DNA of 64,000 bases from contig NC_089869.1 of assembly GCF_036373705.1 (NCBI RefSeq), positions 13,713,676 to 13,777,675 of the forward strand, read 5' to 3'. The notes under the pieces were generated by a model, which saw only the letters and a program-made list of their open reading frames with translations, had not been told where the DNA came from and searched no databases. Below, piece after piece: positions 49,144 to 61,957 of this stretch. The DNA comes from Amia ocellicauda (taxonomy: Eukaryota; Chordata; Actinopteri; Amiiformes; Amiidae). The position numbers and the translations under genes were made by a program. Position 1 is the stretch's first letter. Each line of letters starts with the position of its first letter.

Positions 49144-52100
49144 GTGAAAAACAGTTACCTTTTACTATTCAATATGCCTGTCACCTCCTTATCTTTCAGT
49201 TTAGGACTGAAATGTTAAAATGAAATTGCACCTGTTATACCACACTAAATAATAATCCGAAATACCCAAGGTGTCAATTACAGGATTATAAATGCTGGCG
49301 TTGTATTTTTACTACCGATAACCTCAGAGAACAGGTAGCTATTGTAACTCGGACATGTGTACACCTGATTTATTCAGGAACTGACATTTGTTTTAAGGTA
49401 GTAACTGCTTCATGATTTCTGTGGGTTCAGTATACTTCAAATTCCCAACAATAATCTGAATTCATGTAAAACACCCATGGGATTGTAAACCGTGCAGGAG
49501 GGACTGTGACATACCCGGAGCTGCTGCTGCGCCTTCATTATGATGAGAGAGTTCTCATTTCTGAGCTGATGGTTTTCTTCCTGTAGTTTGATTATGTTGT
49601 TTTTCGCTATTGCCAGCTAGAAGAGAGTCAACACTGTTACTGTAAACTCCACGTCAATATGAAGCATATTTTGGATAGGCTAGGACTATACCCTACATTT
49701 ATGGTTGTATTTTTACAGTATTGCCTTTCATATTTTTAATTTGGTCTTAAAAACTTCAGAAAATCCCTTGTCTATCCATATCCAGTTTCATTACTCACTT
49801 CCTCATGAGAGGAACAGAAGCCAGTCACTCAAAGCTATAAAAAACACACCAGCTGTTAAAAGACACTGACTACTGTCATTGAAAGAGTTTGCAAATACCC
49901 ATTCACGATAGCAATTTATTCAACATTGTTTTGTTATTAAATGTTATACAAATTTAGTTTTGTCACATATGATTTTGACTATTACACCCACTTTTGTGTA
50001 ATATACAGGAAGCCCTTACCTCTTCTATGAGTTTAGTGTTTGATTTTTCCAGGGAGTCAACACGGCCCTGCAGGCTTTGAACTGTGGAGCTAAATGACAA
50101 CAGAGACAAAGACACTATTATTGCAATGCAAAAGCCAGAGTCTTCAGCAACGTGTTACACTGTGAGAGGACAAAAAAACCCACATATGACTGATGGGCTG
50201 AGCACAGTGCTTACTTCAATTGTCTGTTCAGTTCTTCTACATAGTTCTTCTGGTCCAAAATTACAGTTATATGACCATTTCTACAAATGAGAACAAGAGA
50301 ATATTGTATAAACAACACATATAATGACCAATAATATATTGCCAAGCGTCATATATTCTCAGACCTGCCAACCCTGTACATTTATTTTTTTTGAGTATCA
50401 CATCAGCGGTGTAAGCTAGACACAACATTCCTCAACCTGTCCACCACAAAACAATCCAGTATGCATATACTTCAACAACTCCTTCATTACTTTGTGTTTA
50501 CATTAACCTGGTGTCCTGGTATCGGGATAATGCTCCCTGATAGGCTTTTTCTCAATATAAAATGCATGAAAATTAGTAATACATAAAAACAGAGCATCTG
50601 TAGCTACCTGAAAACATAAGTATATGTAGCTCATTGCTGTTTACTTTAGCTTTCGATACAAAAAGACAACATTTAATGAATAAATAAAGTGAACAGCAGC
50701 ACAGTCAATGAATAATACCTAAAATAATGCTCTTTTTCTCTAGCTAACCTTGCTATGTCGTGCATGGCTGCAAGAAGGCATCACACGTTAGGTTTGTTTC
50801 CAAAGAGAGAGTGGAAAGTCAGAAGGTCTGAAGAGGAGTGCCAAAGGCGCTACCGCTTAGGCCAGGGGAATGGAGGCTGCCAATTATATAAAATAGGTAG
50901 TGAACCTAATCATAAATCAGTTCCAGAGCTTCATTCTGCGGTTGGTGCTTTAATATTCAGTAATTTTACACAAGTAATTACGGTAAGTCCTGTGTTCAGT
51001 ATTCTAGTACTCCAGGTACACGTGTAATTACCTGTTTTGAGGGAGACACAGCGGTTACTGTTGAGAAGGAGTAATATGGGAGACAATAGATGGTGTTATA
51101 GTCACCTCTTGTCGGATTAACAGGTGCTCGTAATGAAATCATCTCTCAGCTGTGTGATAACGTGTTTACAGTTCATATACGCGTTGGCGGTTTACTCGAA
51201 TCGTCTCGATGGTTGAGCCGACGCTTCTGCTTCAACACGCGTCTCGACTTACGCGCTATCGACTGTGTCTCCGGTCTCGGACCCAGTTTTTGGACGCGAC
51301 TTCTGGGGACACTGTGCCTGAAATGCACTCTGCATCGCTGCCTCTGTGCCTGCGCCGCCCCTCACACACACGTACACATGAGATACTGTCGGTCCTCGTC
51401 GACCCCCACTTCCTAATTTTTTAATCAGTTGCCAAATGTACTGCAAGTGATTAAGTGCTTCATAATGTATCGACATTGAGATGCTTTATTTCACTTGTAG
51501 CAAATATACATTCAGACAAGACCATTAGTGCTCGACTTGCATCCCAGCCTGGCATCTCTGCGCCGGCGCGGCCCGAGACTGATGTCAGAGCCGCGCAGTG
51601 CAGCCTATTGATTGGCAGAGAGCGGGGCGGGGGCGAGATATTGTCCTTCTAACATATTTCCAATGTTTTAATCAATCCTGTTAATAACGCCAAGTGTACA
51701 GAACTTCAGCAATATTTCTGTGCACTTTGAAGTCAAAATGCGTACATGCTACTCAAAATGCGTACAGGTTGGCAGGTCTGTATTCTTAAATAAATAATAA
51801 TTTAACTACATGAGTGCATACATTTGTAATTAAATTGTCACTGTAAAGCATTGCATTTATTGAACAGTAATAATTAATCTAAATCAAGATATATAAATGA
51901 CCTTTCTTCACTTCTGTAGTCATCAATGTCATTCTTGAGGTACATGGAGAAGTCAATGACTCCAACCTGTGAAGAGTCAAAACCGATACATTATTCACTC
52001 TGTACATCAATGCAGGGCATGAAACACCAATTTTAATCATAACTCAAGGCAAATTCACTTTAAAACAGACTGATCACTTTTACAGAGAAGGAACACATTG

Positions 52101-55100
52101 ATTTCTGTCAGGAGTAGGAAAATAAATGATACAAGATAATAAAAAGTACTGCTTCCAGTGAAATTTATTTACTGGAAGTATGACTTCATCTCCAGCAAAA
52201 TTCATTGGATTTCCAGGAACTACTGTGGTACTGTTCCTGTGTGGTCAAAACCCCATCACCCCCTCTTCACTCCAAGGTGTTGTCAGTATTTTTTTGCAAT
52301 TAGTCAAGTAATCCATTCTCAAGAGACTGGTAATGTTTTCTGTAAATTGATGTTTATTTATTTATTCATTACATTTATTACATTAAATAATGGATGGGGG
52401 GTTCTGGTGTGTGCAGGATGTACCTTGTAGCTCAGAGGTTGCTAGTTTGAGCACCACATAATGTGTAACAGTACGAGCTGCATGTCCTCTGGGCACAAAA
52501 GCACTGCTTTAATGTGTTTTCCACGTCACGGTGCAAAAATAAGTACTTGGTTTAACAATGCACATTAAAGAGAACCTTTTGCACTCTGTCTTTATCTTTC
52601 CAGGGCAGGTGGATATTACTAATTTTCTATTTTCTACAACAGTCAGAAAAGGGCAAATCACAGATGGAAATACAACAATTTCCATTTTAGTATCATTCTT
52701 ACTATATCCAGTATGACACACACTGTTTTCAACATTTTTTGTTAATACTAGTAAAATATTCAATTTCAAAGCCGCCGTATTAATTTCTAAACAAGGAACA
52801 GTCAAAGGAAAATGTGGAGTATACACTCACCTAATGGATTATTAGGAACACCATACTAATACTGTGTTTGACCCCCTTTCGCCTTCAGAACTGCCTTAAT
52901 TCTACGTGGCATTGATTCAACAAGGTGCTGAAAGCATTCTTTAGAAATGTTGGCCCATATTGATAGGATAGCATCTTGCAGTTGATGGAGATTTGTGGGA
53001 TGCACATCCAGGGCACGAAGCTCCCGTTCCATCACATCCCAAAGATGCTCTATTGGGTTGAGATCTGGTGACTGTGGGGGCCAGTTTAGTACAGTGAACT
53101 CATGGTCATGTTCAAGAAACCAATTTGAAATGATTCGACCTTTGTGACATGGTGCATTATCCTGCTGGAAGTAGCCATCAGAGGATGGGTACATGGTGGT
53201 CATAAAGGGATGGACATGGTCAGAAACAATGCTCAGGTAGGCCGTGGCATTTAAACGATGCCCAATTGGCACTAAGGGGCCTAAAGTGTGCCAAGAAAAC
53301 ATCCCCCACACCATTACACCACCACCACCAGCCTGCACAGTGGTAACAAGGCATGATGGATCCATGTTCTCATTCTGTTTACGCCAAATTCTGACTCTAC
53401 CATCTGAATGTCTCAACAGAAATCGAGACTCATCAGACCAGGCAACATTTTTCCAGTCTTCAACTGTCCAATTTTAGTGAGCTTGTGCAAATTGTAGCCT
53501 CTTTCTCCTATTTGTAGTGGAGATGAGTGGTACCCGGTGGGGTCTTCTGCTGTTGTAGCCCATCCGCCTCAAGGTTGTACGTGTTGTGGCTTCACAAATG
53601 CTTTGCTGCATACCTCGGTTGTAACGAGTGGTTATTTCAGTCAAAGTTGCTCTTCTATCAGCTTGAATCAGTCGGCCCATTCTCCTCTGACCTCTAGCAT
53701 CAACAAGGCATTTTCGCCCACAGGACTGCCGCATACTGGATGTTTTTCCCTTTTCACACCATTCTTTGTAAACCCTAGAAATGGTTGTGCGTGAAAATCC
53801 CAGTAACTGAGCAGATTGTGAAATACTAAGAGCGGCCCGTCTGGCACCAACAACCATGCCACGCTCAAAATTGCTTAAATCACCTTTCTTTCCCATTCAG
53901 ACATTCAGTTTGGAGTTCAGGAGATTGTCTTGACCAGGACCACACCCCTAAATGCATTGAAGCAACTGCCATGTGATTGGTTGGTTAGATAATTGCATTA
54001 ATGAGAAATTGAACAGGTGTTCCTAATAATCCTTTAGGTGAGTGTATGTTGATACCACAAAAATGATTCAGCATCCTTACCTGTGCATCCAGGTCCTCCC
54101 CTTTCACACACAGGTTGGCGTCAATGACATTGAGGCCGACCAGCAGGCCAACAATGACGGCTCCTTCCTCCTCCAGCATCACTGCAGAGCATTCATAAAA
54201 ATCACTGCAGGAGGAGAGAAAGGAGCACGTTGGTAAACTATTTAATTATGCAAATACCAATTCTTATATAGTGTTTTTCTATACATTTATTAAGGACTGC
54301 AACTGTCGTTAAGAGACAATTGCCTCTCAGCTCTTTCAGTTTTAATTTGCTCTGAATGTCTAGCAAACAGTTGGATATTCGACAGGTATTAAGGTAGAGT
54401 AAAAAGTGATATCTTTGAATGGACATTTATCACTTTAGATCATTCCACTACACTTTCATCCAATTTGCTTTATATAGGGGAAGAAAACAGGAATCACAAA
54501 CAGCTTTAATTATATGTACATTGACATAAAAAAAAAAGTGCCTCAAATTAATTCAATGAAATGATGCATAGGTTTTGTATTTTCAGGACTGCAGTGACTG
54601 TAGTGGAGAAAGCCTCACTGAAGCTGAATTTGCTGAGATCTGCAGTCAAGAAAATTGCCTGTGGTTGTGTGAACAGAAGGACAACCTAGAAGTATATACT
54701 AATGCTTGCTGGCATCTTCCAATATTGAATTAAGGCTAGATAAAAGGATAACACTTGAATTGCCACTCGGTTGGAGCCGTTTGTACAATGTTCGTTTGCT
54801 GAACCAGAACAGCAAGACCAAACATGAATAATGGCACTACAAGCCCTGGACATGCTGTAATCTCATCAGGGGAGACACAGTGAATGAAAATTCATGCTCT
54901 ACAAGGGAGAAAAAACAAATTGTCCAAAGTGGACTGGCCACATATTATGGTCATGTGGCATTATGTGGCTGTCCCTACTGATAAAGATGAGGCCTGCCAG
55001 AAATTGCACACCTCATATCTTGAGATCAGTCCAGAGTCCAGCTTAAGAAACTCTACTGCTTAGGGTCAGTGGCTGAAGAGGAGAACGGGTTTACATCCTT

Positions 55101-58100
55101 CATTGCCTTCAATCTGATTTCTGAGTGGCAAACAATGCAGTAATTGCCAATGCCCATCCTACCCAAGCAGGTCCTTCCTGGTGATGAGACAACGCAGGTA
55201 GTCGGCCAGTTTCTTCTGCATGAGAGCCAGGCGTAGCCAGGCCCTCGCCCGCCCCAGCGGGGTCCTGACAGGAAAACAGGAAAACACAACTGCCATCACA
55301 CCTCCAGACTCTGAGTCAGGCTGCACTGCTATGACATGCATTCAACAAACAAACACACCATGCTCCCTTCTAAGGGCAGCCGGATCTGAATTTAAAAGAC
55401 AAATCCTGTATTTCCATTAAAAAAAAGATTATTCATCTTGACTCCCTCCCCTTTGTACGGTGGCCCTGAAGTGCAAAATATAAATGCAAAAAGAAAATCG
55501 CAACTGCAAAAAGAAACAAGCAATGTTTGTAACATAACCTGCATCAACACTTTAAATCAAGTGTTTCTCTCGTGCACAGAGAGCAGAGAACAGACTCTGA
55601 CCAATTGCAGTGTTCAGTCCTGTGTGGGCATGCCCATAACAGTGGTGGGCATTGAAATAATGCTGCTGGCGGATAAAGAAACTAAATTAAAAAAAAAAAA
55701 AAATGTGTTTCTCATTTTCTTTTTGTGATTTTCTTTTTGCAATTGTGTTTCTTTTTGCGGTTGTGGTTTTCTATTTGTATTTGTGTTTTTCACTTTTGAG
55801 GGAAGATTAAACAAATATACCCAAACATGCTTGCTCCCCTGAATCTTCACGGTGTGATGGATTATTTATTTAAATTATTTCTGACACAGCAACACAAGAC
55901 ATGTTCTTAGGATAGAAAAAAAGCTTACAAAAAGTGTGGCTGTGTTGTGCTGAAGACTTACAAAGCTTTAGAAAAGAAAAAGCCACAGGGAAAAAAGAAA
56001 AAAGATGTGTGGAGGGGATGGACAGTTGAGTCCCAAAAGCTTTGCAAATAAGGAGAACAATCTACTTTCATTTCCTTAAGACACATCAGTGTGTGTAATG
56101 TAGCTGAAGGGCTTACTTGAGGCCGGGCAGATCTCGGACACTGGCTGCAATCTCGCCAGCCTCTGGACACAGCTTCTCCACCAGCTCCAGAGGACCCCAC
56201 AGAGACTTGTTGTAGCCAAGAAAAGACTTCTTCACTGGGAACCAAAAAGAGTGCTGTGAGCTCGGGAGCTTTATTCATTCACCCTGCAATTGCATGCTAT
56301 AATACATGGAACACAATTTCATTTTGACCAATTTCATTTAATAATTGAGTTTATTAATTAATACAGTTAGATTAACAAAAAACAAGACCCAGCTTTGGTC
56401 TCCACTTATGTTTCCAGAGAGCTTGATTAACAAAATGGGGTCTGTTATGTGCAATATTTAAATAAATAAACAGAAGTAGATATTTCTTGGGTTTTCAGCT
56501 TGGGTGCAATAAGAGTTTCAATTTGATCATTGTTCAATCCCAAGTCACCCAGTATAAAAAGCATCGAATGTCTTGTTTTTCCCCTAGCACAAATATAGGC
56601 TCCCCCAGAGATCCCCGATGTGAAATTACCCTTGAGCCCGTGCTTCAGACAGTGCTCCATGACAACAAAAAACTGCTGCAGTGGGGGGTAGTCCGAATCC
56701 AGGGTTCGCCCAAAGCTTAGGGCCGACTCAATCAATCCCTTGATGCTGAGCTTGGCCATGTTCAGCAGGTTGGCTCTCTCCATTGCCATGGGATCTCGCA
56801 GAACTGAGAAAAACAAACCATTACAATTCAGGACACCTTTTTTTTCCCCAATTACTCACCAAACAAATTCAAACACATATGATCAAAATGGTTTTCTTTT
56901 TTCTTTTTACACAGGACAAGGGAATTATCACACAATTTCAAAAAACTGCATCACCAGTCTATAGCCCTTAATACATTCTACAAAACAGGCCAAACTACTT
57001 TCAGTGCTTTTTATTGTTGTTTCAGTAAAAGGTTTTCAAAGTTACCCTATTTGTTCTCCGCTGATATTTTTACATTGTTGGTCTCTGCCTTAATTTAGTT
57101 GTATTTAGTATTTAGTTTTCTAACTGCTGGTTATCCATTTACCACCATGAATAATTTCAATCATAAACTCTGCCACGTTGCAAGGTAAACGAATAACCTC
57201 CCACTTGACTGAAAGTTAAATCACTGACTTCTCCAAGTACAGCAACTCGAATGGTCAAAAATAAAATGTCACATTTTATTAATTACTTTGATAACGTAAC
57301 TAGTACGAGTTTTGAGAAACTTATTTTCTGACAGTACCTGAGAAGACAATGTACACCATTAATCACTTCAATATAACCTAAATGTTTGTAATTTGAGATT
57401 AGCTTCCATGTTCGTCGCAGGAAGTGGCAGAACATCCATCATGATATTTTATGTAAACATACAGTATGTAGGTAAAGAAGCCCTCCCAGAAGACCTATAC
57501 ACTGAAGCAGCCACATCAGCAAGGGTCTCTGAGGACTCTTTCTATATTAAGAAGAGACCTTTTCAAACTCGTATATTTCTCGTATACTCATACATCGTAC
57601 TTCCTCACTTTACCTTTATCTTCACCTGAAACAAGGAACAATAGTGTGTGTCAATTTTTGGTCAGAAAACAAGCTGATCAAGAACAGTAGATAAAGGCAC
57701 AATTATACATAGCCATTGAATAGGCTACATTTGTCAATTAATTAACTCATGTTAGGGGTTAAAGTATATTATGCTTACAGGAAATGGGGACAAAATGAAA
57801 ACAAAAACAGACTGTTCAGAAGAAAAAGAATAAAGCAATTATTTACAGCCAGCTGCAATTATACACATATTTGCATAAAACAGCCTGTGCAACTGGGTTT
57901 CATAAAGTAGGTAAGGCACGGCAAGTTATTTTAGGAAGCAATGCCACGCACAGTGACAGTTGCTTGTTTTGCACTATTTCCGCATGAATAATGCAGCTCT
58001 CCTTTTACCACGCAAAACAGGGCTGGGACTGAACAGGGTCTACAGCTCACAATCGGGCGCAAGTGCTTCTACAAGTTCATACAAGAATTCCACCGTTAAC

Positions 58101-60404
58101 ACAACATGGTTTACTGCATAATTACATTTCCTTATTCTTTTCTTTATAGCTGTTTATCCTTATCAACATCTAGTACACATTGCTCTGGTATTTAACAATG
58201 GGTGTAAAGACCAACATATTTATGGTTAACAAATGCTATCTGAGGAATTTCCAAGTGGCAAAGCCTACTGCACCAACTGATCGTAAGATCCTACATCATG
58301 GATTTCCCAACCAAGCTGGAGGTTAACTGGCTTTATTGAATAACAGCGTCTCTAAACTAAGAGATTTGCTGCTTTTGCTCATTAAATCAATACTCTACCA
58401 CAGAAGATATAGATATACAAAGATACAGCAGTTGTTGGTTAATATTGGAGAATACAATTATTTTTCTCTCTCTCTTAGACAGAGACAAAGATGATACTTG
58501 GCTTTCCAAATCTTAGAGGGCAGTAGAAACATGGCACAATTTAACAACAGAGTTCCTATGATACTCAGATGGTAGGAGACCATGGGATAGACATGTTGCT
58601 CAGATGGATGAAGAATGAAACCTCTCACAACAAATGTGAAATTTGCACTTGAGCCGTAAACCAATTAATTTCATTTCATTCCATTTTAAACTATACTACG
58701 TGAAACTGATTGCATTCATGTATCATTCACTCACACTCTTCTGGCAAACCTGCATGCAATTAAAAAAAAGGCTGCAAATCAGGGAGTGACATTACAATTA
58801 CTGTCATGCAGGCCAACTGTTTTGACCTGTTCTGTGTAGAGTCTGGGCAATACAGGTCACACTCTCATTGTTACAGTAACCTGTCTGGAGCAGTCTTCTC
58901 AGAAGCACTTTGGGCTTGATCTGCTTTCTGCTTTTCTGCAGTAAGTAATAATAATCCAAGCATGAAAGACCAAATGATAGGAAAAGAAAACAAAAATTAC
59001 TAAAAACTCAGAGAAGAGGAAATAAAGTAGATATGAAGGTCACAGGATCAAGGTGATATAAATGCACACAGACACACGTCTCCCTTCTAGCTCACACCAG
59101 CGAATGCCTCCTGAGGCAAAAACAATGACTGTCAAGAGGCACTAAACTCAACCAATTTCTGGATCAGGCCTCACAATACACCTGTGAGGTGCCATCTCTG
59201 TACAATGCAAACCACTGGACAACAATCTACTATCATATAAGCCAATATCTGCATAGCCTTCCCCTATACTTCATGTTTAATTTTAATTTTATTTTTAATT
59301 TACATTTTCAACATGAGTATACATTTGTCATTACCTTTTCTCAGGATAAGTTCTTAAAAACAATGTGTTTCAATCTTACTACATGGAATTAAATTCAAAA
59401 CTGGTGTGGAACATATAAGGTACATAACATGCACTACCTCTTGGGTAAACGATGAAGCTATACAAAGTTACATTGTGTTTTCAGGCACATCCCGGGCACA
59501 CTGATGTAAGCCATGACAGGTTGCATGCACAACGCCTGTAATCGCACCACCTTGTGCAAACCATACAATGTCAGCAAGGCACCGCCGGTACGCTTTTGCT
59601 CGGCCGGGCATGTGTGGCTTTGGGGTGGGGTTTATTCTGTCACCACGTGTAATGAAACCTGGACTGATTGTTACCTACAGGCTCAGATACTTAAAGCATA
59701 ATCAATGCATCATTTCGGAAACCTATCAATTAACGCCTTGCATAACACAATGGATTAATATCACGATATCAAGGTAGTTACTTGGACTGTGTCAAGAACA
59801 ATTTGCTCGACATCCGGCATCTAGCAAAGGTGCTGGATGTGCCAATGCTCCCACTCCTCCAGATGCATCTAGACTATGTGCCAGAAATAGCCACAGCGAG
59901 CAAAATGCACAATTAAAAATGTAAAGCTGCATATTATCAGCTGATCGGATTCGAGATGATCCATGGTTGCCATCATTTTGTTGCTACGTTTATGGAAACA
60001 GATGCGCCTGACGCATGGGTACCACGGTCCAGTATCCCACTTTTTAGAGATGACATCATCCTTACAGTAACCCCAGTGCACTGCAAATCAATCAGAGCGG
60101 TCTCGCTTGAACACATCCCCCCCACTCACTCACCCTTGGCACCCCAGTCGTCTGAGAAAGGAGAGGTTTTCTGCTCCACTACCTTGGGCAGGACGTGGAT
60201 GCTTCCCGACAGCGTCTCCGAGGCTTTCCTGGCTAGGGCGAATATGGGAGCCTGCCACCTCCCATCCCCCGCTTTCAAACTAGCGGCGGCCACCCTGTCG
60301 CCCGATTTCTCCTCCTGTAACCGGAGGACTCCGAAGACTTGATCTTTCTCCTTGTTGCTTTCTGCTTCTGCTAGAGTGAGATCATGCTCCGCCTGGGTCG
60401 CCAT
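42887..60404 (-). CDS. RUFY2: RUN and FYVE domain-containing protein 2 (RUFY2)
   Basis: The 18 minus-strand exons, in transcript order: 60404-60134, 56803-56630, 56234-56117, 55264-55163, 54204-54081, 51966-51902, 50280-50215, 50089-50020, 49616-49515, 48348-48232, 47728-47561, 47163-47066, 44775-44656, 44134-44005, 43555-43461, 43353-43305, 43221-43141 and 43030-42887. They total 2094 nt and close in frame at 697 residues. RUFY proteins are effectors of endosomal small GTPases and bind PI3P on early endosomes. The RUN domain (about 93-260) shows [54 protein letters not shown] and [21 protein letters not shown] long coiled coil follows (about 285-615). The C-terminal FYVE zinc finger has C637-x2-C640, the PI3P-binding RRKHHCRNCG (648-657), and [11 protein letters not shown]. 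The start [10 protein letters not shown] at 60404 has G at -3 and +4. The first 90 residues are longer than the short human start. Exon 6 uses a weak donor, GTCATT. Introns carry a Tc1 copy, a 1.4-kb TIR element and a MITE. Confidence 0.95.
49105..49139. repeat. (TA)n microsatellite
   Basis: About 35 bp of alternating TA in the intron between RUFY2 exons 9 and 10. Confidence 0.9.
50354..51786. mobile_element. 1.42-kb TIR element with 6-bp target duplication
   Basis: The element runs 50360-51780. Its left end CAGACCTGCCAACCCTGTAC is matched by the reverse complement of the right end (GTACAGGTTGGCAGGTCTG). TATTCT is repeated directly outside both ends (50354-50359 and 51781-51786). AAAATGCGTAC occurs twice near the right end as a subterminal repeat. 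The interior has a 90-codon frame (50755-51027) without a transposase signature I recognise, and a CpG-rich section (about 51170-51640). It is therefore non-autonomous. A 6-bp duplication fits some hAT-like or Dada-like elements, but the superfamily is not established. It lies in the intron between RUFY2 exons 6 and 7. Confidence 0.85.
52822..54046 (-). mobile_element. Nearly intact Tc1/mariner transposon in RUFY2 intron 5
   Basis: The element covers 52824-54044 (1221 bp) between TA dinucleotides. Inverted ends begin CACTCACCTAATGGATTATT (left) and CACTCACCTAAAGGATTATT (right, reverse complement). The transposase reads on the minus strand, the same direction as RUFY2. The right end is only about 35 bp from the RUFY2 exon 5 donor (54081/54080). 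It is a full-length copy inactivated by one stop codon. Confidence 0.95.
52856..53896 (-). pseudogene. Tc1-type transposase with one premature stop
   Basis: The reading frame from 53896 to 52856 would encode about 346 residues. A single TAA at 53476-53474 (in HxNW, where glutamine is usual) splits it. N-terminal: [20 protein letters not shown] and [11 protein letters not shown] (helix-turn-helix), then [11 protein letters not shown]-terminal catalytic motifs: [24 protein letters not shown] and [13 protein letters not shown] count 36 residues between the second aspartate and the glutamate, a DD36E spacing reported for some fish Tc1 lineages such as Incomer, rather than the DD34E of classical Tc1. 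No other frame break is visible. Confidence 0.92.
55460..55805. mobile_element. hAT-like MITE with repeated GCAAAAAGAAA motifs
   Basis: The left end GGCCCTGAAGTGCAAAATAT and the reverse complement of the right end (TTCCCTCAAAAGTGAAAAAC) form imperfect inverted termini. Subterminal GCAAAAAGAAA-type motifs recur at both sides (55484-55526 and 55715-55760, inverted). The AAGTGCAAAA-type ends resemble hAT termini. No clear 8-bp target duplication was found and boundaries are approximate. It lies in the intron between RUFY2 exons 3 and 4. Confidence 0.5.
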
Positions 60405-60830
60405 CACGCGTGTATTAATATCATATGGTACACAGCTGTCCACGGGCACTGCAACTGTAACAGCAATGCCCAAATAGCAACCCGGTTCGGGCTGAAAACG
60501 TCGCCACCGCCAGTCTTTTCTACATGCTTTATTTTCCCCCCAGTTCCTCTTTCGCTTTTATGTCAAATACGGCTCCACTGTATCCCGGCGTACCGTAATC
60601 GTGATTTGTTTACAGCGAGCCCTCTCTCAGTGTCGCTGTGCTTGGAGGGGTGGTGTCCAAACGCTCACAAGACACAAAGCACTACGTAATGCTTTAGTGC
60701 AGCGGTTGCGCTCCTGGAGATCAGATGTTCGCAGTTGTGCGCGGATCTGCGCTGCTCCACCAATGCGATCGGTGGGATTCCGCAGGTCTGCGCAGAACTG
60801 CGGGAATCTGCGCTACCACAACGCCACCAG
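60405..60830 (-). promoter_or_regulatory. RUFY2: Putative RUFY2 promoter, CpG-rich
   Basis: The stretch upstream of the RUFY2 ATG has raised GC/CpG content. A CCAAT occurs at 60760-60764 and repeated TCTGCGC-type motifs at about 60745-60815. Part of it (60727-60825) matches the DNA2 promoter region at 15696-15760. No TATA box is clear. Confidence 0.5.
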
Positions 60831-61957
60831 ACACTTCATGATAAAGCATATACACCACCTCCCTCTACCGCTGGGCATGGAGAATTCCCAGTTAATAAAG
60901 CATGTACATGTATGATACAATACATTGTATTTATTGTACTTCTTTTTTTTTTTGGTAAAGGTGAATTTAAACACAGCCTCTTTACTGCCCATCTGTGTAT
61001 TAGCTGTACAATATAACAATCAATTCCTGCATCACATAACATTTAAAGACTTGATCAGACCTTATAAATACTTTAAATTCATATAAAATTACAAATTCAG
61101 AATATCTCAGTGTATCCACAGATTGGGTATATTTCAATATGGGAAATGTTCAACATTATCATTTAATGCATATACACAGGTACATATTGCTAGTAATATG
61201 ACACGAGACCATACATCATGTTTTGATTCAGAATATAATTTTTCATGCTATTTTTAATGAATGAGAATAAAGTATTTAATCATTTTGTGTAACAATATAT
61301 ATACTATAATATATACTGCTTCATTTAGGTATGTCTTTGCTACATTAATACTGTCTCACAGGCAGTTTTAAATGCTTCTTTAATGTGTGTATGTGTGCCT
61401 ACTTTCGTACCATATTACCCAGCATGCACACCACAAGAATTTCCATTAGAAAACAACAAACTTTGCTTAAATAATGACAATTCAAATTGTTGATACTGTT
61501 GATTTAATCTAGAGCTGAAAGAAGTTAAGGCTCACTAGGAGCTGCCCGGCCTCACACTGTTACAGCCTGATTTGTCAAAAAGGAAAAGGGTCCCACCTAT
61601 TTCAAACAGTCATCCTTGGGAATGTGCTCTCATCCCCTGCCTGTTTACAGCTGCTTGTGATAAGCAAAGATAAAAAGCATCATCAGCAGGGCCTCAGCAC
61701 TCTGCCTGCCTCTAACAAATCACCACATACCAGACCAGAGACCAGACCCACTGAATTTCACTCACTAATGTCTCACTATTCCTATTCAACTCCCGTTACA
61801 TACATCTATTTGTATAACTATTGCAATATTTGTATTTAACAACAACAACAAATCATAATAAATACCCAACTCAGATTGATCTCCTGATGCTAAAAATAAT
61901 ATCACACACACAATGAGAAGCATTGTCAGCAGTGGTCTGAGTTTGCATTCGGCTTAC
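60831..61957. other. Intergenic AT-rich stretch
   Basis: AT-rich sequence with poly-T, TA-rich and AAC runs and no recognisable exon. If the two-exon candidate gene to its right is real, its next exon should fall here or further left inside RUFY2 intron 1; I could not identify one with confidence. An AGGCAGGCAGAGTGC-TGA segment (minus, about 61720-61700) after an AG is a weak terminal-exon possibility. Confidence 0.5.

Noticed and set aside
50755..51027. 90-codon frame inside the TIR element, considered as a THAP-like protein
   Set aside because: The C2CH residue pattern of a THAP domain is not present; kept only as element interior.
60405..60473. In-frame N-terminal extension of RUFY2 exon 1 upstream of MATQAEHD
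   Set aside because: The upstream frame has no ATG (it opens at a TTG), so 60404 is the first usable start codon.
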